DNA of 44,627 nt from CAZKWG01 sp964615375 (GTDB lineage Bacteria > Myxococcota_A > UBA796 > CAZKWG01), in the NCBI GenBank assembly GCA_964615375.1, contig CAZTOW010000068.1, positions 1 to 44,627 on the forward strand. The letters run 5' to 3'. The notes below the pieces were generated by a model. The model did not search any database. It was not told the DNA's origin and saw only the letters and a program-made list of their open reading frames with translations. The translations under genes and the position numbers were made by a program. Positions 1-8,452 of the stretch are shown here, piece after piece (position 1 is the first letter of the stretch; the number at the start of each line of letters is the position of its first letter).

Positions 1-2
1 TC

Positions 3-290
3 TCCGACGAGCTGGTCCACGCCGCAGGCCCGGCGGGCGCCGCGCAGGTCGAGGGCTGGAGGACACGCTCGCTCGACTTCGTGGCGGGCTGCCTGGAGGA
101 GGCGCGCGCGCTCGGTCACGCCTCGCCCACGGTGGAGCCTCGGGCCGGGGCGCTGCTCGTGCTGGGCGCGGTCATGGCCCTCTCGCGGCTCGCGCAGGGC
201 GGGCCGGATCTCACCGACGCGGTCTGGGCCGCGCTCACGACTACCTGGGGCGGCGCCACCGACCGCCCCGAACAGAGGGGGGAACCATGA
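3..290 (+). CDS. C-terminal part of a TetR-like regulator (5' end outside window)
   Basis: The frame is open from the window edge to a TGA at 288-290, so this is the C-terminal 95 residues of a longer protein. The sequence is helical, with Ala/Leu-rich stretches such as GALLVLGAVMALSRLA. It resembles the ligand-binding C-terminal half of TetR/AcrR regulators; the DNA-binding half would lie upstream and cannot be seen. The stop overlaps the next start by four bases (ATGA), so it is probably translationally coupled to the membrane protein and cytochrome that follow, and it may regulate them. The family assignment rests only on the helical pattern and context. Confidence 0.5.
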   Translation, partial: SDELVHAAGPAGAAQVEGWRTRSLDFVAGCLEEARALGHASPTVEPRAGALLVLGAVMALSRLAQGGPDLTDAVWAALTTTWGGATDRPEQRGEP

Positions 291-700
291 AGACAGGCAG
301 AATCAACCTCGCCGCGGGCCTGCTGGCCATCGCCGGCTTCATGCTGTACGGCTTCCTGCTCATCTACCTGCGCGACTTCGCGCCGGGCAAAGAAGAGTGG
401 ATCGCCAGCTACAGCACCGGCAAACACTTCGAGGCGCGGCTCGCCCACGTGCACGGCGCCCTGTTCGCGCTCATCAACATCGTGATGGGCCTGGTGGTCC
501 CGCGGATCCCCGACGCGCGCGCCCGCGGCCGGGTGGCGGCGCTGGCGCTGGCGGGCCTGCTGATGCCCACGGGCATCCTCGCGGAGGTCTACCTCGGCCT
601 GTCGCCGATTCTGGTGATCGTAGGCGGGATCGCCATCTTCCTCAGCGTGGCCTGGGCCGGCGTGTTGATGCTGCGCGCCCCGGTGGAGGTGTCGCCATGA
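287..700 (+). CDS. Four-helix integral membrane protein
   Basis: This is a 137-residue protein with four strongly hydrophobic segments at roughly residues 8-28, 55-75, 85-105 and 108-130. A loop contains KHFEARLAHVHGALF; its histidines at the start of helix 2 could bind haem or metal, but that is speculation. The start overlaps the upstream stop (ATGA), and its own stop overlaps the start of the cytochrome gene in the same way. The coupling suggests it anchors or exchanges electrons with the downstream c-type cytochrome. I do not recognise a named family. Confidence 0.75.
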   Translation: MKTGRINLAAGLLAIAGFMLYGFLLIYLRDFAPGKEEWIASYSTGKHFEARLAHVHGALFALINIVMGLVVPRIPDARARGRVAALALAGLLMPTGILAEVYLGLSPILVIVGGIAIFLSVAWAGVLMLRAPVEVSP

Positions 701-1218
701 CGCTGCCAACGGCGCTGCGCTTCCCGCGGGCGGGCTTCTGGGCTCTGCACGCGCTGGTCATCCCCGGCGTCTTCGGCGCAGGGATCGCGCTCGGGATCTT
801 CCACGCCAACGGGCACGGTGGCCGCGACGGACACGCCGCGCACGGCGAGGCCCCGCCGCCGCTCACCGACAGCCCGATCCGCGACGAGATGGTAGCACTC
901 CAGGCGGCCTATGACGTGCTGAACCGCGCGGTGGTGCTGGGAGATCCAGCCGGCGTGAGCGCGGCCTTTCACGAGGTCCACGCCCGCAAACAGGTCACGG
1001 CTGCCGCCATCGCCGCTGGCACGGCGCGGCCGCCTCAGAACGCTGACCGGATCACCGACTTCGTGGCGCAGGACGAGGCGTTTCATGCCGTGATCGAGCG
1101 TGTGGTGGTGGCGGCGGACCAGGGGGATCTCCCTGCGATGCGCGCCGGAGCAGACGCGATGCGCGCGGGCTGCATCGACTGCCACGAGACCTTCCGGGGG
1201 GCGGGGGCGCGGCGCTGA
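697..1218 (+). CDS. Membrane-anchored class II c-type cytochrome
   Basis: The protein has 173 residues. An N-terminal hydrophobic anchor (about residues 12-36) is followed by a His-rich stretch (HANGHGGRDGHAAHGE), then a helical domain ending in one haem-binding motif, CIDCH, at C159-C162-H163. A single CXXCH at the extreme C-terminus of a helical bundle is typical of class II cytochromes (c-prime/c-556 type). It should sit on the outer face of the cytoplasmic membrane and carry electrons. It is coupled to the membrane protein upstream and lies just ahead of the molybdoenzyme operon, for which it could be an electron partner. A 5'-truncated second copy lies at 11906-12352. Confidence 0.85.
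   Translation: MTLPTALRFPRAGFWALHALVIPGVFGAGIALGIFHANGHGGRDGHAAHGEAPPPLTDSPIRDEMVALQAAYDVLNRAVVLGDPAGVSAAFHEVHARKQVTAAAIAAGTARPPQNADRITDFVAQDEAFHAVIERVVVAADQGDLPAMRAGADAMRAGCIDCHETFRGAGARR
796..1089 (+). repeat. 294-bp exact direct repeat (partner 11930-12223)
   Basis: By eye, this stretch of the cytochrome gene is identical to 11930-12223 in the same orientation. The flanking 24 bases (772-795) differ at 7 positions and the last 129 bases (1090-1218) at 7 positions. The repeats bracket a segment of about 11 kb with the molybdoenzyme operon, so homologous recombination could delete or amplify it. Confidence 0.85.
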
Positions 1219-1279
1219 GGCGGGGGAAGGGCGCGCTTCGCCGACCGCGAAGCTGCGCCCCGAGCCGAGCGCCCATGAG

Positions 1280-1309
1280 ACAGGAGCGACGGCAGGTCGC
1301 GGCTCCTGT
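1280..1309 (+). terminator. Hairpin downstream of the cytochrome gene, possible terminator
   Basis: ACAGGAG at the left pairs with CTCCTGT at the right, and an inner CGAC/GTCG pair extends the stem across a small bulge. A second smaller hairpin (GCTTCGC, five-base loop, GCGAAGC) lies at 1235-1253. There is no T-run, so factor-independent termination is uncertain. The position, after the cytochrome stop and before the sigma-54 promoter, fits a transcript boundary. Confidence 0.4.
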
Positions 1310-1409
1310 GCGAGATGCCCCGCCGACCTGCGCCAGATCGCACACGCGCACACGCGCACCGGCGCCGCCTCGCGCGCCGGAGTTAGCTATTTCTGCCGAT
1401 TTTCAGTGG

Positions 1410-1421
1410 TCGCATTTGCGA
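1410..1421. promoter_or_regulatory. 12-bp palindrome upstream of the sigma-54 promoter
   Basis: TCGCATTTGCGA is an inverted repeat (TCGCA/TGCGA) ending 19 bases before the -24 element. It sits closer than a typical enhancer-binding site for a sigma-54 activator, so it could be an additional operator or chance. A further small palindrome, CCAGAAAACTGG, lies at 1431-1442 and overlaps the -24 element. Confidence 0.3.
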
Positions 1422-1439
1422 TGATGCTCTCCAGAAAAC

Positions 1440-1455
1440 TGGCATGCGGTTTGCA
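1440..1455 (+). promoter_or_regulatory. Sigma-54 (-24/-12) promoter of the molybdoenzyme operon
   Basis: The sequence TGGCATGCGGTTTGCA matches the RpoN consensus TGGCAYG-N4-TTGCA. The invariant GG is at 1441-1442 and GC at 1453-1454, ten bases apart. Transcription would start near 1466. This implies control by an enhancer-binding activator, encoded outside this window. It also decides the start of the next gene: the ATG at 1455 overlaps the -12 element, so it cannot be in the transcript. A nearly identical element occurs at 44546-44561. Confidence 0.8.
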
Positions 1456-1493
1456 TGAATGCGATGTCCCCGCCAACCCGAGCCCACGTGACG

Positions 1494-2243
1494 ATGCCGA
1501 CCCTCCCTGAGCTCCCGTCCGACCTGACCCAGGACCTCAGCGACCGCTGGCGGCGGGCGCGCCGCTCGGCGCTACGCCGCGTGGTGCCCGAAGCGGCAAT
1601 GGACGTGCCCGAGGCCGAGCTGGTGCCGCTCGCGCTGGTGCGGGACCTGCCAGAGACCGAGCGCGCCGTGTTCGAGGTCAGCCTGGCGCTGGGGACCAGC
1701 TTCTGCCGGTGGAGCCGAACGGACCTGACGCTCCCCGATCTGGCGCGGCTGCTGCCGGCCCTGGGGGCGCCCTGCTCGGCCATGGGCTTCGCCCGCGTCG
1801 GCGACGAGCTGGCCAGCCGCAGCGAGCGCCCTGCCTGCGACACCCCTGGAGCCTGCTCCTACTGGCGAGAGGCCCTGCACGGGTTGGTGAGCGGGCTGTC
1901 CTCCTCGGTGCGCTACTCCCGCGTCTCCAGCGGCCCGGCTGCCGGCGCCTGTGTAGACCTGCTGCACGTCGACGCCCTGAGCCCGCACCGCCTGGCCCCG
2001 ATCCCCGATGAGATCCGGCCGACGCTGGAGCAGATCGCCGAGAAGGTGCTGCGGGTCGTGCCCGGCGCGCAGGTGCGGTGGCTCGGCCTCCGGGAGGGCG
2101 CCCTGTGCTTCGAGGCGCACCAGCCGTCTTCGGGCTGCACCCTGGACATCCAGCCGCTGATCCTGAGCAGTCTTCGACGGGCGCTGCCCGATCTCCCCAT
2201 CCAGAACGCTACCCCTCGCCCGGTCATCACAGACCAGGCCTGA
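1494..2243 (+). CDS. Accessory protein of the molybdoenzyme operon (V4R-like and NifU-like regions)
   Basis: The protein has 249 residues from ATG 1494. The frame is open back to an ATG at 1455 and another at 1464, but both precede the transcript start predicted from the sigma-54 promoter, so I prefer 1494. The middle of the protein (CSYWREALHGLVSGLS, then GACVDLLHVD) resembles the end of V4R-type ligand-binding domains. The C-terminal 70 residues loosely match the fold pattern of the NifU C-terminal domain but keep only one cysteine (SSGCTL). It is the first gene of the molybdoenzyme operon, 15 bases before the catalytic subunit. It may sense a signal or help cofactor or cluster assembly; its function is not established. 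Confidence 0.6.
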   Translation: MPTLPELPSDLTQDLSDRWRRARRSALRRVVPEAAMDVPEAELVPLALVRDLPETERAVFEVSLALGTSFCRWSRTDLTLPDLARLLPALGAPCSAMGFARVGDELASRSERPACDTPGACSYWREALHGLVSGLSSSVRYSRVSSGPAAGACVDLLHVDALSPHRLAPIPDEIRPTLEQIAEKVLRVVPGAQVRWLGLREGALCFEAHQPSSGCTLDIQPLILSSLRRALPDLPIQNATPRPVITDQA

Positions 2244-2258
2244 GATCCGGAGGAGTGA

Positions 2259-5200
2259 ATGTCCGAGTCCACCGTCTCCACGCGCCGCGCCTTCCTCAAG
2301 GTCGTGCTGGGCGTGACCGTCGCGGGCGCAGCGAGCGGCGCGCCCATCCGCTACCTGGCGCCGGTCAAGATCGACAACCCCCTGGCGGCATACCCCGACC
2401 GGGACTGGGAGCGCGCCTATCGGAACATCTTCGCTCACGACTACACGTTCACGTTCCTCTGCGCGCCCAACGACACGCACAACTGCCTGCTGAAGGCGCA
2501 CGTGAAGAACGGCATCATCACGCGCATCGGCCCAACCTATGGCTACGGCAAGGCCCGCGACCTCTACGGGAACACCGCGTCGCACCGCTGGGATCCGCGC
2601 CTTTGCCAGAAGGGGTTGGCCCTGGTGCGGCGCATCTACGGCGATCGACGCGTGAAGGCGCCGATGATTCGTCAGGGCTGGAAAGACTGGGTTGACGCTG
2701 GGTTTCCGCGCGACCCCCAGACCCGGGCTCCCGATCAGAAGTACTTCCAGCGGGGTCGGGACACCTGGCTGCGCATGGATTGGGATGTCGCCTACGACTA
2801 CGCGGCGCGGGCCTTCTTGAACATCGCCGAGACCTGGTCGGGCGAGGAGGCCGCGCGCGCGCTCGCCGCGCAGGGCTATGACCCGGCGATGATCGAGGCC
2901 CTGGAGGGGGCGGGCACGCAGACCATCAAGGTCCGCGGCGGCATGGCGTTCCTGGGCGCCACGCGCATCTTCGGCCTGTACCGCTTCGCCAACCTCATGG
3001 CGCTCGCGGACGACGCGATCCGCAAGGTCGGCCCCGAGCACGCCATCGGCGCCCGCGGGTGGGACAGCTACTCCTGGCACACGGACCTCCCGCCGGGGCA
3101 CCCCATGGTGACCGGCGCGCAGACCAATGACTTCGACCTGTTCACGGTCGAGCACAGCAACGTGACCATCGCCTGGGGCATGAACTGGATCACGACCAAG
3201 ATGCCCGACAGCCACTGGCTGACCGAGGCGCGCCTCAAGGGCACGCACGTCGTCGCGGTCACCGTCGAGTACAGCGCGACGGCGAGCAAGTGCGACGAGG
3301 TGATCATCATCCGACCCGGCACCGACACCGCGCTCGCGCTGGGCATGGCCCAGGTCATCATCCAGGAGAAGCTCTACGACACGAGCTGGCTGCTGACCAA
3401 CACGGACCTGCCCTTCCTGATTCGGATGGACACGCTCAAGCCGCTGCGCCCCGAGGATGTTGTCGGGCTGGAGGCGCCCTCACCGAGCGAGGCCCTCGGC
3501 GGGGCCACGGTGCTGGCGGCAGGCGAGAAGCCCGGACCCGGCAAGACCCACAAGGCGCAGATCGTGCCCGAGGCCCTGCTGGGAGACATGGGGAGCTATG
3601 TCATCTGGGACGGCAAGCCCACCCTGGTCACGCGCGACCAGGTCGGCCCACGCGCTCGCGCTCTCCGTCCCGACGTCATGGCAGACGTCAAGGTGCGGCT
3701 GAAGGACGGGAGCGAGGTCGCTTGCCGCACGCACCTGTCGCTGCTCGCCGAGTACCTCGACGCCAACATGACGCCCGCGCAGGTCTCGGCGCTCACCGGC
3801 GCGCCAGAGGAGGCGATCACCGGCCTCGCCCGCCGGGTCGCGGCCAACCCCGAGAAGACCATCTTCGCGACGGGCATGGGGCCCAACCAGTTCTTCAACG
3901 CGGACCTGAAGGACCGGGCGATCCTGCTCGTCGCGGCCCTGACGCGCAATCTGGGCTTCCCTGGAGGGAACGTCGGCAGCTACGCGGGGAACTACCGCAC
4001 CGCGATCTTCGGAGGCATGCCTCAGTACGTCGCCGAGGATCCGTTCAACCTCCAGCTCGACCCCAAAGGCAAGGTCAGCACACACAAGTACAGCCACTAC
4101 GAGTCGCTCCACTACTATAACAACGGCGACCGGCCGCTTCGGGTGGGCAACGCCCTGCTCACGGGCGCCGGCCACATGCCCACGCCCACCAAGGCGATGT
4201 GGCTGAACAACAGCAACTCGGTCATCGGCAACGTGAAGTGGCACTACGACGTGGTCCACAACACGCTGCCCAGGATCGAGATGATCGCGTTCTCGGACTG
4301 GTGGTGGACCGGATCCTGTGAGTACGCTGACATCGTCTTCGCCGCCGACTCCTGGGCGGAGTTCCGACACGTCGACATGACGGCGAGCTGCACGAATCCC
4401 TTCGTGCAGATCTTCCCGAAATCGCCGATCCGAAGGGTCTTCGACACCAAGGCCGACATCGAGATCCTGGCCGGCGTGAGCAAGGCGATCGGCGTGCACC
4501 TCGCCGATCGCCGCTTCGCAGACGCCTGGCGCTTCGTCGAACACAACCAGGTCGAGGTCTACCTCCAGCGGATCATCGACGGTTCGTTCTCGCTGACCGG
4601 GTACAAGATTGACGATCTGCATGAGCTGGCGAAGCAGGGCGTGCCCGCGCTCACCAACATGCGCACCTACCCGCGCGCGAGCTCGTTTGAGCAGGCCCGG
4701 GGTGAGCAGCCCTGGCACACCAAGAGCGGCAGACTCGAGTTCTACCGCTTCGAAGACGAGTTCATCGCGAGCGGCGAGAACCTCGTCATCTACCGAGAGC
4801 CCATCGACTCGACGCACCGGGAGCCCAACGCCATCGCAGCGGCGCCGCACCCGGCCGTCCGCCCCACGCCTCCCGAGGACTACGGCCTCAAGCGGGACAA
4901 CCTGAGCACGGAGGTCCGCGCGGGTCGCCATGTGCAGTATCCAGTGGACGCGCTTGTAAAGACGAAGCACCCCCTCATCGACAAGGGCTACAAGTACGTC
5001 TACCACACGCCGAAGTATCGGCATGGCGCGCACACCACGCCGGTGGACACGGACTTCACTGGCGTGCTGTTCGGACCCTTCGGCGACGTCTACCGCCACG
5101 ACAAGCGCAAGCCATCCGTGACCGAGGGCTACGTCGATATCCACCCCGAGGACGCGCGCGAGCTGAAGCTGAACGAGGGGGACTACGTCTACATCGACGC

Positions 5201-5711
5201 GGATCCCGAGGATCGACCCTTCCGGGGCTGGAAGGAGGGGACCGAGGCGTACAAGGTGTCCCGGCTGATGCTGCGCGTGCGCTTCTACCCCGGCACGCCG
5301 CGCGGCATCACGCGCACATGGCACAACATGTACGGGGCCACCTACGGGAGCGTCAAAGGCCACGAGACCCGACCGGACGGGCTCGCCAAGAGCCCAGACA
5401 CCAACTACCAGGCGATGTACCGCTACGGCTCGCACCAGAGCGCGACCCGCGCCTGGCTCAAGCCCACCCAGATGACAGAGAGCCTGGTGCACAAGGACAT
5501 GTTCGGACAGGCGCTCATGAAGGGCTTCCTGGCGGACGTGCACTGCCCGGTCGGCGCTCCCCGCGAGGCCTTCGTGAAGTTCGAGAAGGCCGAAGAGGGG
5601 GGGATGGGCGGCAAGGGGCTGTGGCGTCCGGCCGAGCTCGGCCTGCGCCCCACCTATGAGTCCGAGAACATGAAAACGTATCTCGCTGGCAACTTCATCC
5701 GGCGCGTCTGA
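2259..5711 (+). CDS. Molybdopterin oxidoreductase catalytic (alpha) subunit, type II DMSO reductase family
   Basis: This is an 1150-residue periplasmic enzyme. It begins with a Tat signal (TRRAFLK at residues 8-14). Where NarG has HxxxCxxxC, this protein has C68-x3-D72-x3-C76, then C116, predicting a [4Fe-4S] cluster held by three Cys and possibly one Asp. The motif GAQTNDFD (D291, D293) aligns with the NarG segment carrying the Mo-ligating Asp, and KMPDSHWLTEARLKG follows as in type II enzymes. The length is closer to nitrite oxidoreductase or Nar-like periplasmic enzymes than to the roughly 900-residue selenate, perchlorate or ethylbenzene enzymes (from memory). A GGAGG ribosome site precedes the ATG. 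The substrate cannot be told from sequence; candidates are oxyanions or hydrocarbons. Confidence 0.93.
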   Translation: MSESTVSTRRAFLKVVLGVTVAGAASGAPIRYLAPVKIDNPLAAYPDRDWERAYRNIFAHDYTFTFLCAPNDTHNCLLKAHVKNGIITRIGPTYGYGKARDLYGNTASHRWDPRLCQKGLALVRRIYGDRRVKAPMIRQGWKDWVDAGFPRDPQTRAPDQKYFQRGRDTWLRMDWDVAYDYAARAFLNIAETWSGEEAARALAAQGYDPAMIEALEGAGTQTIKVRGGMAFLGATRIFGLYRFANLMALADDAIRKVGPEHAIGARGWDSYSWHTDLPPGHPMVTGAQTNDFDLFTVEHSNVTIAWGMNWITTKMPDSHWLTEARLKGTHVVAVTVEYSATASKCDEVIIIRPGTDTALALGMAQVIIQEKLYDTSWLLTNTDLPFLIRMDTLKPLRPEDVVGLEAPSPSEALGGATVLAAGEKPGPGKTHKAQIVPEALLGDMGSYVIWDGKPTLVTRDQVGPRARALRPDVMADVKVRLKDGSEVACRTHLSLLAEYLDANMTPAQVSALTGAPEEAITGLARRVAANPEKTIFATGMGPNQFFNADLKDRAILLVAALTRNLGFPGGNVGSYAGNYRTAIFGGMPQYVAEDPFNLQLDPKGKVSTHKYSHYESLHYYNNGDRPLRVGNALLTGAGHMPTPTKAMWLNNSNSVIGNVKWHYDVVHNTLPRIEMIAFSDWWWTGSCEYADIVFAADSWAEFRHVDMTASCTNPFVQIFPKSPIRRVFDTKADIEILAGVSKAIGVHLADRRFADAWRFVEHNQVEVYLQRIIDGSFSLTGYKIDDLHELAKQGVPALTNMRTYPRASSFEQARGEQPWHTKSGRLEFYRFEDEFIASGENLVIYREPIDSTHREPNAIAAAPHPAVRPTPPEDYGLKRDNLSTEVRAGRHVQYPVDALVKTKHPLIDKGYKYVYHTPKYRHGAHTTPVDTDFTGVLFGPFGDVYRHDKRKPSVTEGYVDIHPEDARELKLNEGDYVYIDADPEDRPFRGWKEGTEAYKVSRLMLRVRFYPGTPRGITRTWHNMYGATYGSVKGHETRPDGLAKSPDTNYQAMYRYGSHQSATRAWLKPTQMTESLVHKDMFGQALMKGFLADVHCPVGAPREAFVKFEKAEEGGMGGKGLWRPAELGLRPTYESENMKTYLAGNFIRRV

Positions 5712-5721
5712 AGGAGAAGGC

Positions 5722-6855
5722 ATGTCCGTCAAGAACTGGCAACTCGGGCGCGACGTCGCCTATGTCTACGAAGAGCACCGCCCCAAGAAGCAGTGGGCGA
5801 TCGTCTTCGATCTCAACAAGTGCATCGCCTGTCAGACCTGCACCCTGGCCTGCAAGACCACGTGGACCAGCGGCAAGGGCCAGGAGTACATGTTCTGGAA
5901 CAACGTCGAGTCCAAGCCCTGGGGCGGGTACCCGACGGCCTGGGACCTGCGCATCCTGGAGCGGCTCGGCCGCCAGGACTGGACCGCGAACGGCGAGTAC
6001 CTCGGCAAGACGCTGATCGAGGCGGCGCCGCCCACGGAGCGTGTGCTGCACTACGCGCCAGTGGACGAGGACTGGATGTACCCCAACATCGGCGAGGACG
6101 ACTGTGGAGGCGGCAACGTGGACAGCGGCGCCCACATGGCCGAGCTGCCTCACGACAAGTGGTTTTTTTACCTGCCGCGGACCTGCGCGCACTGCACCTA
6201 TCCGGCCTGCCTCGCGGCCTGCCCGCGAAAGGCCATCTACAAGCGAGAGGAGGACGGGATCGTCCTCATCGATCAGACCCGCTGCAAGGGCTACGGCGAG
6301 TGCGTGCGCGCCTGCCCCTACAAGAAGTCCATGTACAACCCCTGGACGCGCACCAGCGAGAAGTGCATCGGCTGCTACCCGGCGGTCGAGCAGGGCATTC
6401 AGCCGCAGTGCGTCGTCAACTGCATCGGCAAGATCCGGGTGATGGGCTTCATCAGCCCCCCCTGGACCGCGCGGGCCGACAACCCGATCGACTTCCTGGT
6501 GCACGATCGGCAGATCGCCCTGCCGTACTACCCCCAGCTCGGCCTCGAGCCCAACATCTACTACATCCCCCCGATTCACGCGGATCGCGCCTACCTCGAG
6601 CAGATGTTCGGGCCGCGGGTTCACGAGGCCATCGAGCGCTACCGCGCCCTGCCCAAGGATCCCGTGGCGCAGGGGCTGCTCTGCCTGATCGGCAGCAGCG
6701 ACCGCATCATGCACCGCTTCGAGGTGCGCAACGGGGTGGCGACGGGGTACGACGCCGCTGGGGCGGAGCTGGTCTCCGTGCCGGTCACGGAGCCCGTCAT
6801 CGAGCGCGAAGCGTTTGACGCGAAGCTCGGCGCCATTCGGAACAACACGCCATGA
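5722..6855 (+). CDS. Iron-sulfur (beta) subunit of the molybdoenzyme
   Basis: The 377-residue protein carries four cysteine groups like NarH, EbdB and SerB: C34-C37-C40-C44, C155-C158-C163-C167, C188-x5-C194-C198 and C215-C218-C230-C234. In the third group the second cysteine is replaced by Y191 (CKGYGEC), where NarH has Trp; in this family that predicts one [3Fe-4S] cluster beside three [4Fe-4S]. It has no signal peptide, so it is probably carried through the Tat system with the alpha subunit. It passes electrons between the Mo site and the haem subunit. The gene follows the alpha gene by 10 bases with an AAGGAG site and overlaps the gamma gene. Confidence 0.93.
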   Translation: MSVKNWQLGRDVAYVYEEHRPKKQWAIVFDLNKCIACQTCTLACKTTWTSGKGQEYMFWNNVESKPWGGYPTAWDLRILERLGRQDWTANGEYLGKTLIEAAPPTERVLHYAPVDEDWMYPNIGEDDCGGGNVDSGAHMAELPHDKWFFYLPRTCAHCTYPACLAACPRKAIYKREEDGIVLIDQTRCKGYGECVRACPYKKSMYNPWTRTSEKCIGCYPAVEQGIQPQCVVNCIGKIRVMGFISPPWTARADNPIDFLVHDRQIALPYYPQLGLEPNIYYIPPIHADRAYLEQMFGPRVHEAIERYRALPKDPVAQGLLCLIGSSDRIMHRFEVRNGVATGYDAAGAELVSVPVTEPVIEREAFDAKLGAIRNNTP

Positions 6856-7754
6856 TCACGAGGTCCACGATGTCACGCTCCTGGTTGAGCTGGTCCCTCG
6901 TCCTGCTCGGCGCTGCCGGCTGCGGTCAAGAGGAGGGCGAGAAGGCCGCGTCGCCAGCAATGGACGCCCCCGAGGTCAGCGAGCTGTCGATGGTGCGGGT
7001 GAGCGACGCGCTCTCCAAGGCCGACCCAGCGGCCGACTACTGGAAGGCCGTCCCTGCCGGGACGGTGTCGCTGATCGCGCAGCCGATGATCGCGCCACGT
7101 CCCGAGCTCCTCACGACCAGCAAGCTGATCGTGCAGGCCGCGCACGACGACACCACGGCGGCGTTTCGCCTGTCCTGGGAGGACACCGAGGAGAGCGACG
7201 CCGGGCACCTCGGCGAGTTCTCGGACGCCGTGGCGATCCAGTTCCCCTTGCTGCCTGGCGAGCTCCCGCCCGTGTTCATGGGTGGAGAGGGCAAACCCGT
7301 CCATATCTTCCACTGGAGAGCGCAGTACCAGCGGGACGCCGAGAAGGGCAAGCCCGACATGCCTGAGCTGTATCCCAACGCGTCCGTGGACATGTACGCC
7401 ATGGACTTCAAGGACGCCCCGGGAGGCTCGCGCGATGAGCGCGAGATGTTCAACCCTGCGGTCGCCCTCGGGAACCCCCAGTCAGCGCGAAAGTCCGGCG
7501 TGGATGAGATCATCGCGGAGGGCTTCTCCACCTCGGCGGTGCAAGCCGGTCACGAGAGCCAGGGGCGCGGCCTGTGGGCCGACGGGCGCTGGACGGTCGT
7601 CATCACCCGGCCCCTGGCCATTGACGGCGGGAACACGCTGGGTGTCGGAGACAAGAGCGCGCTGACCTTCGCTGTCTGGCAGGGGGGCAGGGGGGAGGTG
7701 GGATCCCGCAAGAGCCTCCACTTCTCCTGGATCCCCGTCGAGGTGGCGCCATGA
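6852..7754 (+). CDS. Haem-b (gamma) subunit, lipoprotein, ethylbenzene dehydrogenase-like
   Basis: The 300-residue protein starts with a lipoprotein signal ending GAAGC (C24 would be lipidated), which should tether the periplasmic complex to a membrane. The segment FMGGEGKPVHIFHWRA around M143 and the later YPNASVDMYAMDF match the beta-sandwich haem-binding domain of gamma subunits of ethylbenzene dehydrogenase, selenate reductase and DMS dehydrogenase. In that family the haem b iron is held by Met and Lys; M143 is the likely Met. The start overlaps the beta stop by four bases, and an alternative ATG lies at 6870. A lipid-anchored gamma subunit is a notable variant on the usual soluble one. 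Confidence 0.85.
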   Translation: MITRSTMSRSWLSWSLVLLGAAGCGQEEGEKAASPAMDAPEVSELSMVRVSDALSKADPAADYWKAVPAGTVSLIAQPMIAPRPELLTTSKLIVQAAHDDTTAAFRLSWEDTEESDAGHLGEFSDAVAIQFPLLPGELPPVFMGGEGKPVHIFHWRAQYQRDAEKGKPDMPELYPNASVDMYAMDFKDAPGGSRDEREMFNPAVALGNPQSARKSGVDEIIAEGFSTSAVQAGHESQGRGLWADGRWTVVITRPLAIDGGNTLGVGDKSALTFAVWQGGRGEVGSRKSLHFSWIPVEVAP

Positions 7755-8452
7755 GCGCCCTCGCGGCGTCCTCGGGTTCGGGCGTCGATGTCACCCGAGA
7801 CTTCACGCTCGCCGCCCTGGCCCTGGCCTGGCCCGACGACGATCTGGCGGAGGTGTTCGGCGCGCTCGGGCAGACGCTCTCCACGCACCCGGGCCTTGGG
7901 CCGCTCAGCGCGCGCCTCGTCTCGGGCCTGGACGCGCTGCGAGGCGACTACCTCGCGACCTTCGACACGGGGTCTGGCCGCGTTCCGCTCTACGAGACGG
8001 AGTACGGCAGGATGCGTGCGCTCGCCAAGGGGCGCGATCTGGCCGACGTGCTGGGCTTCTACCAGGCCTTCGGGCTGGACCTGTCTGAAGAGGCGGGAGA
8101 GCTGCCCGATCACGTCGCCATCGAGCTCGAGTTCTACGCGCTGCTGCTGCACAAACAGGCCCTGCTCGCGGAGGATCCCGTGGGCACCGAGATCGTGCTG
8201 GACGCGCGCAAGAAGTTCCTCGTCGAGCACCTGGGCGGCTTCGTCCCCGCGCTCGCCACGGCGGTGAGCCCGGCGACCAACACCGTCTACGGCGCCGCGC
8301 TCGCGTGGGTCGCCGACGTGGTGGCGGCGGAGTGTTGCAGGCTCGGCGTGGCACCAGCGCCGCTCGACTTCTTCGCGGGGGATGACGAGGGCGTCTCGTG
8401 CGGCGGCTGCGTCGAGATCCCTGGCCTGACGCAGGGCGCGAGGGCGCCATGA
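7751..8452 (+). CDS. TorD/DmsD-like molybdoenzyme maturation chaperone (delta)
   Basis: The 233-residue cytoplasmic helical protein has the family signatures PLYETEYG, DVLGFYQAFGL and DHVAIELEFYALLLHKQ. TorD-like chaperones bind the Tat signal and apo form of the catalytic subunit, keeping it unexported until the Mo cofactor is inserted. The gene overlaps the gamma gene by four bases, as expected for the delta gene of type II operons. The C-terminus carries an unusual CGGC pair (GVSCGGCVEI). The assignment is secure at family level. Confidence 0.9.
   Translation: MSALAASSGSGVDVTRDFTLAALALAWPDDDLAEVFGALGQTLSTHPGLGPLSARLVSGLDALRGDYLATFDTGSGRVPLYETEYGRMRALAKGRDLADVLGFYQAFGLDLSEEAGELPDHVAIELEFYALLLHKQALLAEDPVGTEIVLDARKKFLVEHLGGFVPALATAVSPATNTVYGAALAWVADVVAAECCRLGVAPAPLDFFAGDDEGVSCGGCVEIPGLTQGARAP

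Noticed and set aside
1455..1493. N-terminal extension of the accessory protein from ATG 1455 or 1464
   Set aside because: The first ATG overlaps the -12 element and both precede the predicted transcript start.
1572..3248. 558-residue minus-strand open frame
   Set aside because: It lies opposite the accessory protein and the molybdoenzyme alpha gene and contains no recognisable domain; a GC-rich shadow.
3480..5732. 750-residue minus-strand open frame
   Set aside because: It mirrors the alpha subunit gene; no motif, composition typical of an antisense shadow.
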